A DNA stretch of 64,000 nucleotides. It comes from Vibrio intestinalis (GTDB lineage: Bacteria; Pseudomonadota; Gammaproteobacteria; Enterobacterales; Vibrionaceae). The notes under the pieces are model-generated. The model was given only the letters and a program-made list of their open reading frames with translations, had not been told where the DNA came from and searched no databases. The position numbers and the translations under genes are program-made. The stretch spans positions 342,850-406,849 of the forward strand of contig NZ_JANAVY020000003.1 of assembly GCF_025195085.2 (NCBI RefSeq), written 5' to 3'. This document shows, one piece after another, positions 9,064 through 20,095 of this stretch; position 1 is the first letter of the stretch, and every line of letters begins with the position of its first letter.

Positions 9064-11652
9064 TTAAGCTGGCTCTTGGAAAATAACCGTGTCTGCTTTT
9101 TCAGTGTATTGACCCATACGATGGAAGTTTAGATAACGGTAAGTATCTGCCGCCGTTGCATCAATCTGCTGCGCGTACTGCAGGTACTCTTCCTTAGTTG
9201 GAATCTTACCTAAAATCGCACCCACCGCTGCTAATTCAGCAGAGGCTAGATACACATCCGCACCTGTACCTAGGCGGTTCGGGAAGTTACGTGTCGAAGT
9301 AGACATCACCGTTGCTTTATCTGCCACGCGAGCTTGGTTACCCATACAGAGTGAACAGCCCGGAGTTTCGATACGAACACCAGCACGACCAAAGATGCCG
9401 TAGTAGCCTTCTTCAATCAGTTGGTCTTTATCCATCTTAGTTGGCGGTGCTACCCATAGGCGGGTATCCAATTGACCATTGAACTTCTCAAGCAGTTTAC
9501 CTGCTGCGCGGAAGTGACCAATGTTCGTCATACAAGAACCGATAAACACTTCATCAATCTTAGTGTTTTGAACTTCAGACAGTAGGCGTGCATCATCAGG
9601 GTCATTCGGCGCACACAGAATTGGCTCATCAATATCGGCCAAATCAATTTCAATGATATGCGCGTATTCCGCATCAGCATCCGCTTCCATTAGCTCAGGG
9701 TTTGCGACCCAATCTTCCATCGCGGTAATACGACGTTCGATAGTACGACGGTCACCGTAACCTTCAGAAATCATCCACTTCAACATGGTGATGTTCGAGT
9801 TAAGGTATTCTTCAATCGACTCTTGAGAAAGCTTAACGGTACAACCTGCAGCAGAGCGCTCTGCTGATGCATCTGACAGCTCAAATGCTTGTTCAACCGT
9901 TAGGTGCTCAACGCCTTCAATCTCAAGCACTCGGCCTGAGAATTCGTTGATCTTGCCCGCTTTTTCAACCGTCAGTAGACCTTGTTGAATAGCGTAGTAA
10001 GGAATCGCGTGGACTAAATCACGCAGTGTAATGCCTTCTTTCATTTCGCCTTTAAAGCGAACCAAAATTGACTCTGGCATATCCAGTGGCATAACACCGG
10101 TTGCCGCTGCGAATGCAACCAAACCTGAACCCGCTGGGAATGAAATACCCAGAGGGAAACGAGTATGAGAGTCACCACCAGTACCAACAGTATCAGGCAG
10201 AAGCATGCGGTTTAGCCATGAGTGGATAACACCATCACCCGGGCGAAGTGACACACCGCCACGGTTCATAATGAAGTCAGGTAGCGTATGGTGAGTATTT
10301 ACATCAACCGGTTTAGGGTATGCAGAGGTGTGACAGAAAGATTGCATCACAAGATCAGCGGAGAAACCAAGACAAGCTAGGTCTTTCAGTTCATCACGCG
10401 TCATAGGACCAGTGGTATCCTGAGAACCTACTGTGGTCATTTTTGGCTCACAGTACTGGCCTGCACGAACACCTTCAACACCACACGCTTTACCAACCAT
10501 CTTCTGAGCTAGTGTATAGCCTTTGCTCGAAGCCGTTGGGTCGATAGGTTTAGCAAAGAGATCTGTCTCTTCTAAACCAAGTGATGTACGAGCGCGGCTC
10601 GTTAGACCACGACCGATAATCAGTGGAATACGGCCACCAGCACGTACTTCATCAAGCAGTACTTTACTTAGCTCAAAATTAGAGATTTCCGCATCGCCTT
10701 TGCGCACAACACCTTCGTATGGATAGATGTCAATCACATCGCCCATATTCATATCTTGTACGTTCAGTTCAATCGGTAGTGCGCCTGAATCTTCCATCGT
10801 GTTGTAGAAGATCGGAGCAATTTTACCGCCTAAACAAATACCGCCTGTACGTTTGTTTGGTACATAAGGGATGTCATCCCCCATGAACCACAGTACAGAG
10901 TTAGTCGCTGATTTACGCGAAGAACCCGTACCCACAACATCACCGACATAAGCCAGTGGAATGCCATCTTTTTGCAGCTCTTCAATCTGAGCGATTGGAC
11001 CAACACTGCCTTGCTCATCTGGGTTGATACCATCACGTTCCATTTTAAGCATCGCTTTTGCGTGCACTGGAATATCAGGGCGAGACCAAGCATCAGGGGC
11101 AGGTGACAAATCATCGGTGTTGGTTTCACCGGTAACTTTAAATACTTTAACGGTAATTTTTTCTGCGACTTTTTCTTTCGAAGTAAACCACTCAGCGTCT
11201 GCCCAAGATTGCATCACTTGTTGAGCGTATGTATTGCCTGCTTTGGCTTTATCTTCTACATCGTAGAAAGCATCAAACATCAGTAGTGTATGTGATAGGG
11301 CTTTTGCTGCGATTGGAGCAAGTAGGTCATCATCTAGAAGGGCAACTAAAGGTTCAATGTTGTAACCACCCTGCATAGTGCCGAGAAGCTCAGCGGCTTT
11401 CTCGCGGCTAACCAGAGGTGATTCAACTTCTTGTTTTGCAACTGCCGTTAGAAAACCCGCTTTAACATAAGCGGCTTCATCTACGCCCGGTGGGATTCGA
11501 TTTTCAAGAAGATCAAGAATAAAGGCTTCTTCACCTTGTGGCGGGGCTTTAAGCAGCTCAACAAGTCCAGCAACCTGTTCAGCATCTAGTGGTTTAGGTA
11601 CTACTCCTTCAGCAGCACGTTCTTCGACGTGTTTACGGTAGGCTTCAAGCAC
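9064..11652 (-). CDS. acnB: Aconitate hydratase B
   Basis: The main TCA-cycle aconitase (862 residues), which converts citrate to isocitrate with a [4Fe-4S] cluster. The cluster cysteines are in [10 protein letters not shown] and [12 protein letters not shown], and the order of domains (N-terminal HEAT-like, swivel, then catalytic) is the AcnB order. The start is GTG, giving [16 protein letters not shown] as in E. coli; AGAGGA lies 7 nt upstream. A seven-codon mini-ORF with a much stronger Shine-Dalgarno overlaps this start. Known AcnB proteins bind their own mRNA when the cluster is lost; whether that applies here is unknown. Confidence 0.97.
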   Translation of the reverse strand: MLEAYRKHVEERAAEGVVPKPLDAEQVAGLVELLKAPPQGEEAFILDLLENRIPPGVDEAAYVKAGFLTAVAKQEVESPLVSREKAAELLGTMQGGYNIEPLVALLDDDLLAPIAAKALSHTLLMFDAFYDVEDKAKAGNTYAQQVMQSWADAEWFTSKEKVAEKITVKVFKVTGETNTDDLSPAPDAWSRPDIPVHAKAMLKMERDGINPDEQGSVGPIAQIEELQKDGIPLAYVGDVVGTGSSRKSATNSVLWFMGDDIPYVPNKRTGGICLGGKIAPIFYNTMEDSGALPIELNVQDMNMGDVIDIYPYEGVVRKGDAEISNFELSKVLLDEVRAGGRIPLIIGRGLTSRARTSLGLEETDLFAKPIDPTASSKGYTLAQKMVGKACGVEGVRAGQYCEPKMTTVGSQDTTGPMTRDELKDLACLGFSADLVMQSFCHTSAYPKPVDVNTHHTLPDFIMNRGGVSLRPGDGVIHSWLNRMLLPDTVGTGGDSHTRFPLGISFPAGSGLVAFAAATGVMPLDMPESILVRFKGEMKEGITLRDLVHAIPYYAIQQGLLTVEKAGKINEFSGRVLEIEGVEHLTVEQAFELSDASAERSAAGCTVKLSQESIEEYLNSNITMLKWMISEGYGDRRTIERRITAMEDWVANPELMEADADAEYAHIIEIDLADIDEPILCAPNDPDDARLLSEVQNTKIDEVFIGSCMTNIGHFRAAGKLLEKFNGQLDTRLWVAPPTKMDKDQLIEEGYYGIFGRAGVRIETPGCSLCMGNQARVADKATVMSTSTRNFPNRLGTGADVYLASAELAAVGAILGKIPTKEEYLQYAQQIDATAADTYRYLNFHRMGQYTEKADTVIFQEPA

Positions 11653-11668
11653 GACTTATTCCTCTCAT
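11645..11668 (-). other. Seven-codon mini-ORF overlapping the acnB start
   Basis: ATG at 11668-11666 opens a frame reading MRGISRA and a TGA at 11645. AGGAGGG stands 7 nt ahead of the ATG, a near-perfect Shine-Dalgarno sequence. The acnB GTG lies inside this frame, offset by +1. The arrangement resembles a coupling or leader ORF; expression is not shown. Confidence 0.4.
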
Positions 11669-11945
11669 TGCGGTCCCTCCTCAATTTATAATTTCTATTA
11701 ATAAACCTGAGGAGCAACATCCTTGGAAACTTTGGCTCTCCATTGCCACTTTTGTCATTCTTTTTAGACTGATAAACAGCGCCAGAGAGGCCAAACTGTG
11801 GGCGGCATGATAGCAAATTTAACGATAAATTAAAATCTCATCATTTTGACCAACATAGCAACTTAAGACTAAAGTCCTATGTATTCAAAAACTAACATGC
11901 CTAACAAATAAACTACCAAAAAGGCAATTTGTCTATTTATTTCAA
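11653..11945. other. acnB upstream region
   Basis: These 293 bp separate acnB from the end of the patatin gene. Apart from the start of the mini-ORF described separately and AT-rich sequence, I recognise no terminator or operator. Confidence 0.4.
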
Positions 11946-14237
11946 TTATTTGAACGTTGTCCCTACGATCAAATAAATTGAATCAAAATCATTCTCGGTA
12001 CGACCATAAGCCAACATAATAGGCCCAAGCGGCGAATCAATACCCGCAAATAACGAGCCACCAACATACAAAGGCGCGTCATCTAGTTTGATGTCTGGAT
12101 CTGACCAAACGCCACCATATTCAAGTGAGGCTCCGATATAAAACGGCGAGGTAAACAAGCCGAAATCATTGTCAAACCAACGGTAGCGGTAAACTAGGCT
12201 ACCAAACGCTTTGTTTTGTCCAACTAAGCTATTTCTCGGAATACCGGATAAATTCAGGAAGCCACCAATCTCTTTGGGATCAATCGGCAAACTCGATTTT
12301 TTGCTTTCCATGAAGCCTGTATCGACTGTTGCGACCAAAGTATGGCGATCAACACTGTACGCACCAATAAAGGTCGCTCCGAATTCATAAACAGTATCTT
12401 CTTCTTCACTACCTTCAACAAGTAACGAATCGCCAGTAATCTCATCACGTGAGATTAGATAATCCAAATCCAAATAGATGCCGCGAGTTGGCAAACCAAA
12501 GCTATCGAGTGTATCAATACGGTAGTTTGCAAATACGCCTAACCTTTTAAAGGCCGCATCGCCTAATGAAGGCAAAGAAGAGAAACCACCATCACCATCA
12601 GTGTAGCGGCCACCAATTTTAAACTCTCGCCATAAGGTTTGCTGGTAACCCAATGCGGCTTCTACAACCCATTCAGTATATGTCACAGGTAGAAAGTCCT
12701 GCGTTGCTTCTAAAGTTGTATCTTCAAAGCCACTGACAGGCGCATTCCTTTTACGTTTACTGTAGCTAGTGCCAAAGGTAGTGAATGCCTTTTGGCTAGA
12801 GAAAAATGGGCTAAACAACTCAGCTTCGAATGCTTTGTCAGTTCCCATTTCAACGTTAGTTCTTAGCTCGGCACCGTGCGAGTTTAAATCGGTAAAGTTA
12901 GTGGACACCCCGATGGAATATTGGCTGTCGGTACTAAAGTCATCTTCGAGGAAGAAACGAAAGTTAACGTAGTTTGGTCCCCACGCTTTTTCATTCACAT
13001 CAACAACCAATACGTCTTCGTCATCGCGCTGTTCGTATTGGTAAGTGATCAATTCAAAACGGTCTAAGGCATAAAGATCTTGTACGCTGCGTTCAATTTC
13101 AGCGGTGCTGAGCGTTTGGTTTGCTTCTAAGTTTAAGCGATTATCAAGTAAATCATCGGTGTAGTGAGTGTTGTTATTGATCACGACATCGCTTACCACA
13201 ATTTCATCACCATAACGTAGCTGCTTACGCGCTTGTTGCTTGCGATCGATGTATTGTTGATATTCCGCGTTGGATACCGATAAAACTGCCAGCTGCTCTT
13301 GCGCCTTTAGCGCCACTTGATAACCGGTTTGATAGGCCTCAGGCATACGATCAAACTCTGTGGTTTCCATTTCTCCCACTTCTGGGCGCAGTAAAATATC
13401 GCCTTCCGCTAGGGTTTCTGCTTGCTTAGCAGTGCTGCGGCGCACTAGATAATTAGACAGCTGATCGGCCACGGTAAATAGGTCAGTAAAGTCTTCTTCG
13501 GTTTTATAGTCAGTACTAATATCAACCGCGATAACAATATCTGCGCCAAGATCACGCGCTACATCGACCGGCATGTTATTGGTGACACCACCGTCCACCA
13601 GCAATTGATCGTTAAGTTGATAAGGAGGCAATGCCCCCGGTACTGACATACTGGCCATCATGGCATCAACTAAGAAACCATCACCGATGATCACAGGCTT
13701 AAGGTTTACAATGTCTGTCGCCACTGAGCGATAAGGGATCGCTAAATGATCAAATGAACTGAATGCCGGTAGGTTTCCTGAAGTTTCGCGCAAGATTTTC
13801 AGCATATTCTGCCCTTGCACAACCCCGCGAGCAGCTTTGATTTCACCCCAACCTAGGCCAAGGTCAGTGGTCAATTGGTAGCGGTCTTCATACTCTTTAT
13901 CACGCACACGACGCTGGCTGCGATCTACGCGATCGCGGTAGCCGTGGTTCCAATCGACCGTAGTAATAAAGCTTTCAATTTCATCGGCGCTCATGCCTGT
14001 GGCATACAAACCACCAACATAGGCTCCCATACTGGTACCGGTGATGTAATCGACTGGAATGCGCATCTCTTCAAGCGCTTTTAGAACACCAATATGCGCG
14101 GCACCTTTAGCGCCACCACCAGCTAATACAACCGCAACTTTTGGGCGCTCGGCTTGCGTTTCAGCGATGGCTTCTGCTCGGGCTAAACTCGGTAATGCCA
14201 CTAAAACTACCATTAACACATGGCAAAGCTTCTTCAC
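11946..14237 (-). CDS. Patatin-like phospholipase with C-terminal outer-membrane barrel (type Vd secretion, PlpD-like)
   Basis: A 763-residue protein with a signal peptide (cut after ARA), a patatin lipase domain, a POTRA-like region around residues 325-400 and a C-terminal Omp85-type beta-barrel. In the lipase domain the oxyanion motif GGGAKG is at residues 40-45, the nucleophile Ser69 in GTSMG, and the partner Asp215 in DGG. This is the plan of Pseudomonas PlpD, in which the lipase crosses the outer membrane through its own barrel. The frame is open upstream, but a GTG at 14237 preceded 9 nt away by AAGGA gives a clean signal peptide. The gene follows mrcB by 44 bp and may be in its operon. 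Substrate unknown. Confidence 0.87.
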   Translation of the reverse strand: MKKLCHVLMVVLVALPSLARAEAIAETQAERPKVAVVLAGGGAKGAAHIGVLKALEEMRIPVDYITGTSMGAYVGGLYATGMSADEIESFITTVDWNHGYRDRVDRSQRRVRDKEYEDRYQLTTDLGLGWGEIKAARGVVQGQNMLKILRETSGNLPAFSSFDHLAIPYRSVATDIVNLKPVIIGDGFLVDAMMASMSVPGALPPYQLNDQLLVDGGVTNNMPVDVARDLGADIVIAVDISTDYKTEEDFTDLFTVADQLSNYLVRRSTAKQAETLAEGDILLRPEVGEMETTEFDRMPEAYQTGYQVALKAQEQLAVLSVSNAEYQQYIDRKQQARKQLRYGDEIVVSDVVINNNTHYTDDLLDNRLNLEANQTLSTAEIERSVQDLYALDRFELITYQYEQRDDEDVLVVDVNEKAWGPNYVNFRFFLEDDFSTDSQYSIGVSTNFTDLNSHGAELRTNVEMGTDKAFEAELFSPFFSSQKAFTTFGTSYSKRKRNAPVSGFEDTTLEATQDFLPVTYTEWVVEAALGYQQTLWREFKIGGRYTDGDGGFSSLPSLGDAAFKRLGVFANYRIDTLDSFGLPTRGIYLDLDYLISRDEITGDSLLVEGSEEEDTVYEFGATFIGAYSVDRHTLVATVDTGFMESKKSSLPIDPKEIGGFLNLSGIPRNSLVGQNKAFGSLVYRYRWFDNDFGLFTSPFYIGASLEYGGVWSDPDIKLDDAPLYVGGSLFAGIDSPLGPIMLAYGRTENDFDSIYLIVGTTFK

Positions 14238-14281
14238 GACGAAAATTCCTTTATCGATTACTCTTGAACGGTTTGGGATAG

Positions 14282-16642
14282 CTACCAACTGAATATATTT
14301 TTAAGCCATTGAGCAGGTTGCTTTTCACACTCTTGCTGCAACTTACCATTTTCATCCCAAACTGGCAGCTTAAAATTGTTACTACAATCAAGCTGTAAGT
14401 CACCTTTTTCAGTTTTTTCAAACCCTAAAGTGCTGATGCCTTTTGGCCAAGGTAAGCTTAGTTGAGTCGGGATTCGATGCTGCAAATATTCGGCATACAC
14501 TCGCAAAGCGCCGCTTGATCCGGTCAATTTAGTGGATTTATTATCATCGCGACCAAGCCAAATTGTCGTCACCTCTCGACCATCAATACCAACAAACCAA
14601 CTGTCGCGAGTATCGTTACTGGTGCCGGTTTTACCCGCCAAAGCTGCCCAAGCAAATTGACTGTTCAAGTAACGGCCCGTACCTTCTGCAACACCGCGTT
14701 TCATGGCATACGTGGTTAACCATGCCGCTCGCTGGTCTACCGTTTGTTTTGCCGTTGGCAAAGATTGGAACAATATCTCCCCTTCCATATCGACCACTGA
14801 ACGCAGTGCAGAAAGTTTGGCTTGTTTACCTGAATTGGTCAGCGTTTGATACATCTGAGCCACTTCAAATGGTGTCAGGGTAAATGAACCAAGGAACATC
14901 GATGGCACTGGACGAACCTCATTTCGATCCACGCCCAGCTTTTCTAAGGTATCAACGACATTATCGATACCCAGCTGCATCCCTAGTTGAACCGTTGGAA
15001 CATTGAGAGATTTCGCCAATGCAATATAGAGCGGTACATCACCACGGAACTTACGATCGTAGTTGCGCGGCGACCATACGTTGCCTTTCGAGCCCTTAAG
15101 GCTAATCGGTTTATCATTTAACGTCGTGGCTAAGTTATAACGCTCTGGCTGCTGAAGTGCAGTTAGATACACCGCAGGCTTAGCCAAAGAACCAATTTGA
15201 CGACTGGCATTCAACGCGCGGTTAAATCCGTCATAGCCTGTGCGTTTTCCCCCAACCATGGCGCGAATTTCCCCACTGTGGCGATCAACGGCAATGGCTG
15301 CACCTTCTAATGAGTTACCCGCAACTTTTGCCAACTGCGGGATCTTTTTCTCTATTGCCTTTTCAAGCTGATCTTGTGAAACCGGATCGAGCGAGGTAAA
15401 CACACGTAGCCCTTTGCCCGACTCATAAGCATCACCAACTTTCTGCTTGAGCTCGATTTTCACCTGTTGGAAATAGGCAGGCTGGCGGCTAGCAATTTGC
15501 GGGTTCTTTTGAATATCGAGTGGACGACTGGCCGCTTGATCAAATTCACTGGAGGTCAGTAGACCTTGCTGCATCATCAAACGCAGTACGAGATCACGAC
15601 GTTTCTGTGCGCGCTCTGGATAACGAACTGGATTGTAATAGGATGGGCCTTTCACCATACCCACTAAGAGCGCAAGCTGATCAATGCGCAGCTCTTGAAT
15701 TGGCTGACCAAAGTAAAGGCGCGCCGCTAAACCAAAACCATGAATCGCTTCACCGCGGCTTTGACCTAAATAAACTTCGTTTAAATACGCTTCTAAGATT
15801 CGATCTTTGTCGTAACGGTAATCCAAAATAAGCGCGATGTAGGCCTCTCGAACTTTACGCCATAAAGTTCGATCACTGTTCAGAAAGAGGTTCTTCGCTA
15901 GCTGCTGAGTTAAGGTACTGCCACCTTGAACAGTGCGCCCCGCTTTAAGGTTAACCACCATGGCGCGAGCAATGGCCAATGGTGATACCCCTTCATGCTG
16001 ATAAAAGTCACGATCTTCAGTCACCAACAGAGCATCGACCATCACCTCAGGGAACTCTTCACGGCGCAAGAATAGCCGCTGCTGATCTTTGTTTTTCTCT
16101 AACATGCCGAGCATTTTTGGCTCGATACGCAAGTAACCAAAGTCTTTCTTCGTCTCTAGCGATTGAATACGCTGTAGCCCTGTGTCACTGAAATGCAGCA
16201 TCACATGACGGTCAGGCTCTGGGCCATCAGTAAACTCAAACGGGCGCCGAATTAGCTCAATTTTGGTTGAAGAAGACGAATATTCCCCAGGGTACTTAGG
16301 CTGGCGAACTTTGCGATAGTTGAGCACATCCAGCTCATTACGCACTTCTTTGATACTGATGTTATCACCTGGAGAGAGCGTTAAAATGCGCGCATAGACC
16401 ACAGTTGGCAGCTCAAAAAGCTGCCCTTCAAATTTCTGCTTAACGATATTATCGAGATAAATACCGACGAATAACAGCACCGCAAAACCGGCCAAAGCGA
16501 GCTTCCAGCTAATGCTCCACAATTTTTTCAGCCACGACGATTGTTTGCCCGTACTGCTTTTTTTGGTCGATTTAGCACGAGGGCGCTTAGTCGTTTTTTT
16601 CGCTGGCGTCTTACGTGTGGTTTTGGTCGTTTTCTTAGTCAT
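14282..16642 (-). CDS. mrcB: Penicillin-binding protein 1B
   Basis: A 786-residue bifunctional peptidoglycan synthase anchored in the inner membrane. A lysine/threonine-rich cytoplasmic tail (residues 1-40) precedes one membrane helix near 50-68. The glycosyltransferase domain carries EDRDFYQHEG and GGSTLTQQLAKN. The transpeptidase domain shows the active-site SLAK (in RQIGSLAKPAVYL), the SLN motif and KTGTS. The family UB2H region lies between membrane helix and glycosyltransferase. It lies 40 bp downstream of hrpB, as in E. coli. In Vibrio PBP1B needs an outer-membrane lipoprotein partner, which is not in this window. Confidence 0.95.
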   Translation of the reverse strand: MTKKTTKTTRKTPAKKTTKRPRAKSTKKSSTGKQSSWLKKLWSISWKLALAGFAVLLFVGIYLDNIVKQKFEGQLFELPTVVYARILTLSPGDNISIKEVRNELDVLNYRKVRQPKYPGEYSSSSTKIELIRRPFEFTDGPEPDRHVMLHFSDTGLQRIQSLETKKDFGYLRIEPKMLGMLEKNKDQQRLFLRREEFPEVMVDALLVTEDRDFYQHEGVSPLAIARAMVVNLKAGRTVQGGSTLTQQLAKNLFLNSDRTLWRKVREAYIALILDYRYDKDRILEAYLNEVYLGQSRGEAIHGFGLAARLYFGQPIQELRIDQLALLVGMVKGPSYYNPVRYPERAQKRRDLVLRLMMQQGLLTSSEFDQAASRPLDIQKNPQIASRQPAYFQQVKIELKQKVGDAYESGKGLRVFTSLDPVSQDQLEKAIEKKIPQLAKVAGNSLEGAAIAVDRHSGEIRAMVGGKRTGYDGFNRALNASRQIGSLAKPAVYLTALQQPERYNLATTLNDKPISLKGSKGNVWSPRNYDRKFRGDVPLYIALAKSLNVPTVQLGMQLGIDNVVDTLEKLGVDRNEVRPVPSMFLGSFTLTPFEVAQMYQTLTNSGKQAKLSALRSVVDMEGEILFQSLPTAKQTVDQRAAWLTTYAMKRGVAEGTGRYLNSQFAWAALAGKTGTSNDTRDSWFVGIDGREVTTIWLGRDDNKSTKLTGSSGALRVYAEYLQHRIPTQLSLPWPKGISTLGFEKTEKGDLQLDCSNNFKLPVWDENGKLQQECEKQPAQWLKNIFSW

Positions 16643-16682
16643 TACTTGTCTTATTATCTAATTTAGTTCGTTATCTGGCTGA

Positions 16683-19211
16683 TTAGCTTTTATTAAACTG
16701 ACGTTTCGTTTTACTGGTCGCTTCGTGATTAGCAGGATCATCAGGCCAGACGTGCTTAGGATAACGACCTTTCATCTCTTTTTTAACTTCCACATAAGCT
16801 CCTGACCAAAAACTTGCAAGGTCACTGGTCAGCTGCAGTGGCCTTTGTGCTGGCGACAACAACTCTACCACTACTGTCTGGCTGCCTTGTGCGACAGTTG
16901 GCGAAGTTTTCTCCCCAAACATCTCCTGCATGCGTACAGAAAGCACTGGCGATTGCCCTACTTGATAACGAATTCTCTTGTTGCTGCCCGTCTGCACTTG
17001 ATAATGGGTAGGTAGCCATTGGTCTATTTCTTGGCTCAGCGGCCAGCCGAGATAAGCATTCAATGCTTCTGTCAGATTGACTTTATTGAGAGATTTAACC
17101 GAACTAACCCCAACCAAATACGGTGCTAGCCAATCTTCTAAATCATCCACTAACGCTTGCTCTTGCATGTTTGGCCATGCTTGTTCTGGCAACCATTCAC
17201 TCGCACAACGAATACGAGTCAGCAGCTCATTGGCGCTTTCCGTCCAGTTCAAACAGCTCAAACCTTTACGACGAACATAGTTGATCAGCGCCTCTGTCAT
17301 CTTTTCAGCTGGTGGATTCGGCAAAGCTTTACGCTCAACAATCAAACGTCCCCAAAGCGTGCGCTGCTCCGCGACTAAACGGCCTTTATGTTCATCCCAG
17401 TCAGCCACCTCTTGCTCGGTGAACAGCTCCGGCAACTCAGTTTGCAAATCAGCAATATCAAGCGAGACTGCCAAATTAAGTAAGGATGAATCAGAACGGC
17501 CACGCATTAAATCAATCGCAATCAAGTAATCTTGGTCGGCCATAGGGTCATCTTGCCTTGCTTCAACACCATGACCATTAGCTAAGATGAACTTACCTTG
17601 TTGGGAGCTGCCTTGCTGCACGCTACCATGAAGAACGGAACGACTCTGTGCCAACCGATCTGGATAAGCCAAAGCCAGCACTAAACCTACTAGCGATTCA
17701 TTAACCTTGTTGGCTTTAAACGGTGAATCAAGCTTCTGTCCTAATGCTTGAGCACGGCGATTTACAACGCTCTGTTTACTGTGCTTACCTTGTTTAAAAC
17801 GATGCACACTGTGCAGCAAATCAGACACATTGCGCTCAGGCTCTTCAATTAAAGCGGCAACAATAATGGCTGTATCTAACCAACCAGAATGCTGCTTAGC
17901 GTGCATCAGCATCGCAACAGAACGAGGCTCCCCACCCAATTGCTGCGCTTGTTGGCCTAACTGAGTGAGCTGATGATTGTCATCCATCAAACCAAGGCGC
18001 TGCAAAAGCTGCCTTGCTTGATTTAAACCCTGCGCTGGCGGCACATCTAACCAACACAGATCCGCTGGATTCACACAGCCCCACTGCGCTAGTTCCATAG
18101 CAAGGCCAGACAAATCAGAATGATTAATCTCCGCACTCGGCACCATAGGTTGTTGGTTTAATTGGCTTTCACTGTATAAGCGTACGCAGATGCCCTCTTC
18201 AATACGCCCAGCACGACCCGCGCGCTGCTCCGCTGAAGATTGCGCAATACGCACCTGTTCTAACTTGGTGACACCTGTTTTTAAATCGAACTTCGCAACT
18301 CGCTCTAGGCCTGAGTCGACCACAATACGAATGCCTTCAATGGTCAACGACGTTTCCGCAATATTGGTCGCCAATACCACTTTACGACGGCCTTGCTGAG
18401 CGGGCTGAATGGCTTGTTGTTGCTGCTTAAAATCTAACTGACCATGCAAAGGGCAAATATCTACATCGCTTGCCAGTTGAGTTAGCCTGTCTTGCACTTG
18501 ATTAATACTGCCAACACCGGGTAGAAAAGCGAGTAACGAACCAGATTCTTGGTTCATAAGTGAGGTAATTTGTCTTGCCATTACATCGACAAAAAAATCA
18601 TTAGGTTTAAGTGGTAGATAACGTTTCTCTACCGCAAAGGCGCGCCCTTCAGATTCGACATAGTTCGCTTCTGGCATCAAGCTCAGTAAAGCATGCTGAT
18701 CTAAAGTGGCTGACATCACGATGAGTTTAAGATCGTCACGCAGCGCTTCTTGAATCTCCAAACTCAGCGCCAAAGCAGTATCAGCATGTATGCTGCGCTC
18801 ATGAAACTCATCGAAAATGATCATATCGACACCAGAAAGCTCCGGATCGGTCTGGATCATTCTGGTCATGACCCCTTCAGTGACAATCTCTAATTGAGTA
18901 TTGGCGCTGACCTTATTTTCGCCACGTACGCGGTAACCCACGCGCTGCCCGACGTCTTCACCCAACTGCTGCGCCAAATAACGAGCAATGTTTCTCGCGG
19001 CCAAGCGGCGCGGCTCAAGCATAATTATTTTGCCCGTGACGACTTTTTCTAACAGCAGTTGCAACGGGAAATATGTCGATTTACCGGCTCCGGGCGCCGC
19101 TTTAACAATCAGTTGGTTATGAGAGCGAACACCTGACAACAGCTCAGGTAACACAGCTTGAATGGGCAGTTGTGACAAAGGAAAGGCCTTGTGATGTAAT
19201 GATGGCCACAT
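16683..19211 (-). CDS. hrpB: ATP-dependent RNA helicase HrpB
   Basis: An 842-residue DEAH-type helicase. Motif I is APGAGKST near residue 40, motif II is DEFHER, motif III is SATLD, and the C-terminal helicase motif QRAGRAGR is intact, followed by the HA2 and HrpB-specific C-terminal regions. The cellular role of HrpB is still poorly defined. It is read away from sfsA with only 28 bp between the start codons, so the two promoters must overlap or lie within the genes, and it is followed by mrcB as in E. coli. Confidence 0.95.
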   Translation of the reverse strand: MWPSLHHKAFPLSQLPIQAVLPELLSGVRSHNQLIVKAAPGAGKSTYFPLQLLLEKVVTGKIIMLEPRRLAARNIARYLAQQLGEDVGQRVGYRVRGENKVSANTQLEIVTEGVMTRMIQTDPELSGVDMIIFDEFHERSIHADTALALSLEIQEALRDDLKLIVMSATLDQHALLSLMPEANYVESEGRAFAVEKRYLPLKPNDFFVDVMARQITSLMNQESGSLLAFLPGVGSINQVQDRLTQLASDVDICPLHGQLDFKQQQQAIQPAQQGRRKVVLATNIAETSLTIEGIRIVVDSGLERVAKFDLKTGVTKLEQVRIAQSSAEQRAGRAGRIEEGICVRLYSESQLNQQPMVPSAEINHSDLSGLAMELAQWGCVNPADLCWLDVPPAQGLNQARQLLQRLGLMDDNHQLTQLGQQAQQLGGEPRSVAMLMHAKQHSGWLDTAIIVAALIEEPERNVSDLLHSVHRFKQGKHSKQSVVNRRAQALGQKLDSPFKANKVNESLVGLVLALAYPDRLAQSRSVLHGSVQQGSSQQGKFILANGHGVEARQDDPMADQDYLIAIDLMRGRSDSSLLNLAVSLDIADLQTELPELFTEQEVADWDEHKGRLVAEQRTLWGRLIVERKALPNPPAEKMTEALINYVRRKGLSCLNWTESANELLTRIRCASEWLPEQAWPNMQEQALVDDLEDWLAPYLVGVSSVKSLNKVNLTEALNAYLGWPLSQEIDQWLPTHYQVQTGSNKRIRYQVGQSPVLSVRMQEMFGEKTSPTVAQGSQTVVVELLSPAQRPLQLTSDLASFWSGAYVEVKKEMKGRYPKHVWPDDPANHEATSKTKRQFNKS

Positions 19212-19239
19212 TGTATAGAAGAATCTTAGTCAGACCAAA

Positions 19240-19962
19240 ATGAAGTTCGAACCAGAGCTACAACCCGCTACGCTTATTAAACGCTATAAACGCTTTCTTG
19301 CCGATATTACCTTGTCTGATGGCAGCGAACGCACCATTCACTGTGCTAACACTGGCGCCATGACAGGTTGCGCCATAGAGGGAGATACGGTGTGGTTTTC
19401 CACTTCCGATAACCTCAAGCGTAAATACCCCAACAGCTGGGAGTTGACCGAAACACAAGCTGGGCATCGTATATGTATTAACACCGCACGGGCCAACCAC
19501 TTAGCGGTCGAAGGTATCGAGCAAGGTGTAATTTCTGAATTACAAGACTATGCTCAACTGCGAACTGAAGTGAAATATGGCCAAGAAAATAGTCGAATTG
19601 ATATCTTGCTCAGCGATGAATCAAAGCCAACATGCTATATAGAAGTAAAGAGCGTCACCTTGCTAGATGAGCAAGCGCAGCAAGGCCAAGGCTACTTTCC
19701 TGACACAGTGACCACTCGAGGACAAAAACACCTACGTGAATTGGCAGAAATGGCTAAAAATGGAAACAGAGCGGTACTTTTATTCATTGTTTTGCATTCG
19801 GGTATTGAAAAAGTTTCTCCAGCGCACCATATAGACGCCAAATATTCACAATTACTGAAAACCGCGATTGAACAAGGAGTGGAAGTCCTGTGCTACAAGG
19901 CAGAACTTTCCCAATGTGAGATGAAACTCGTAAAGGCTGTTGATTTTTGTTATCAAAGTTAA
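19240..19962 (+). CDS. sfsA: Sugar fermentation stimulation protein SfsA
   Basis: A 240-residue protein of the SfsA family, with an N-terminal OB-like part (ANTGAMTGC, near residue 39) and a nuclease-like C-terminal part carrying YIEVKSVTL and [13 protein letters not shown]. coli SfsA was reported to affect maltose metabolism and to bind DNA; the nuclease-like fold suggests nucleic acid as the true target, but this is not settled. It is divergent from hrpB and leads into dksA, the standard gammaproteobacterial order. No clear terminator follows, so some readthrough into dksA is possible. Confidence 0.93.
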   Translation: MKFEPELQPATLIKRYKRFLADITLSDGSERTIHCANTGAMTGCAIEGDTVWFSTSDNLKRKYPNSWELTETQAGHRICINTARANHLAVEGIEQGVISELQDYAQLRTEVKYGQENSRIDILLSDESKPTCYIEVKSVTLLDEQAQQGQGYFPDTVTTRGQKHLRELAEMAKNGNRAVLLFIVLHSGIEKVSPAHHIDAKYSQLLKTAIEQGVEVLCYKAELSQCEMKLVKAVDFCYQS

Positions 19963-20095
19963 AAAATGATGCCGTCTTCACATTGACAATAACTTTACTC
20001 AACAGTATTTGCCTCCTAAAGTTCTTTTTGCTATAGATACCCGCCTTAAAATTAACTGCTCAAGCAGTTGACTAGGTGTTAGTAGGAGATGCTGC

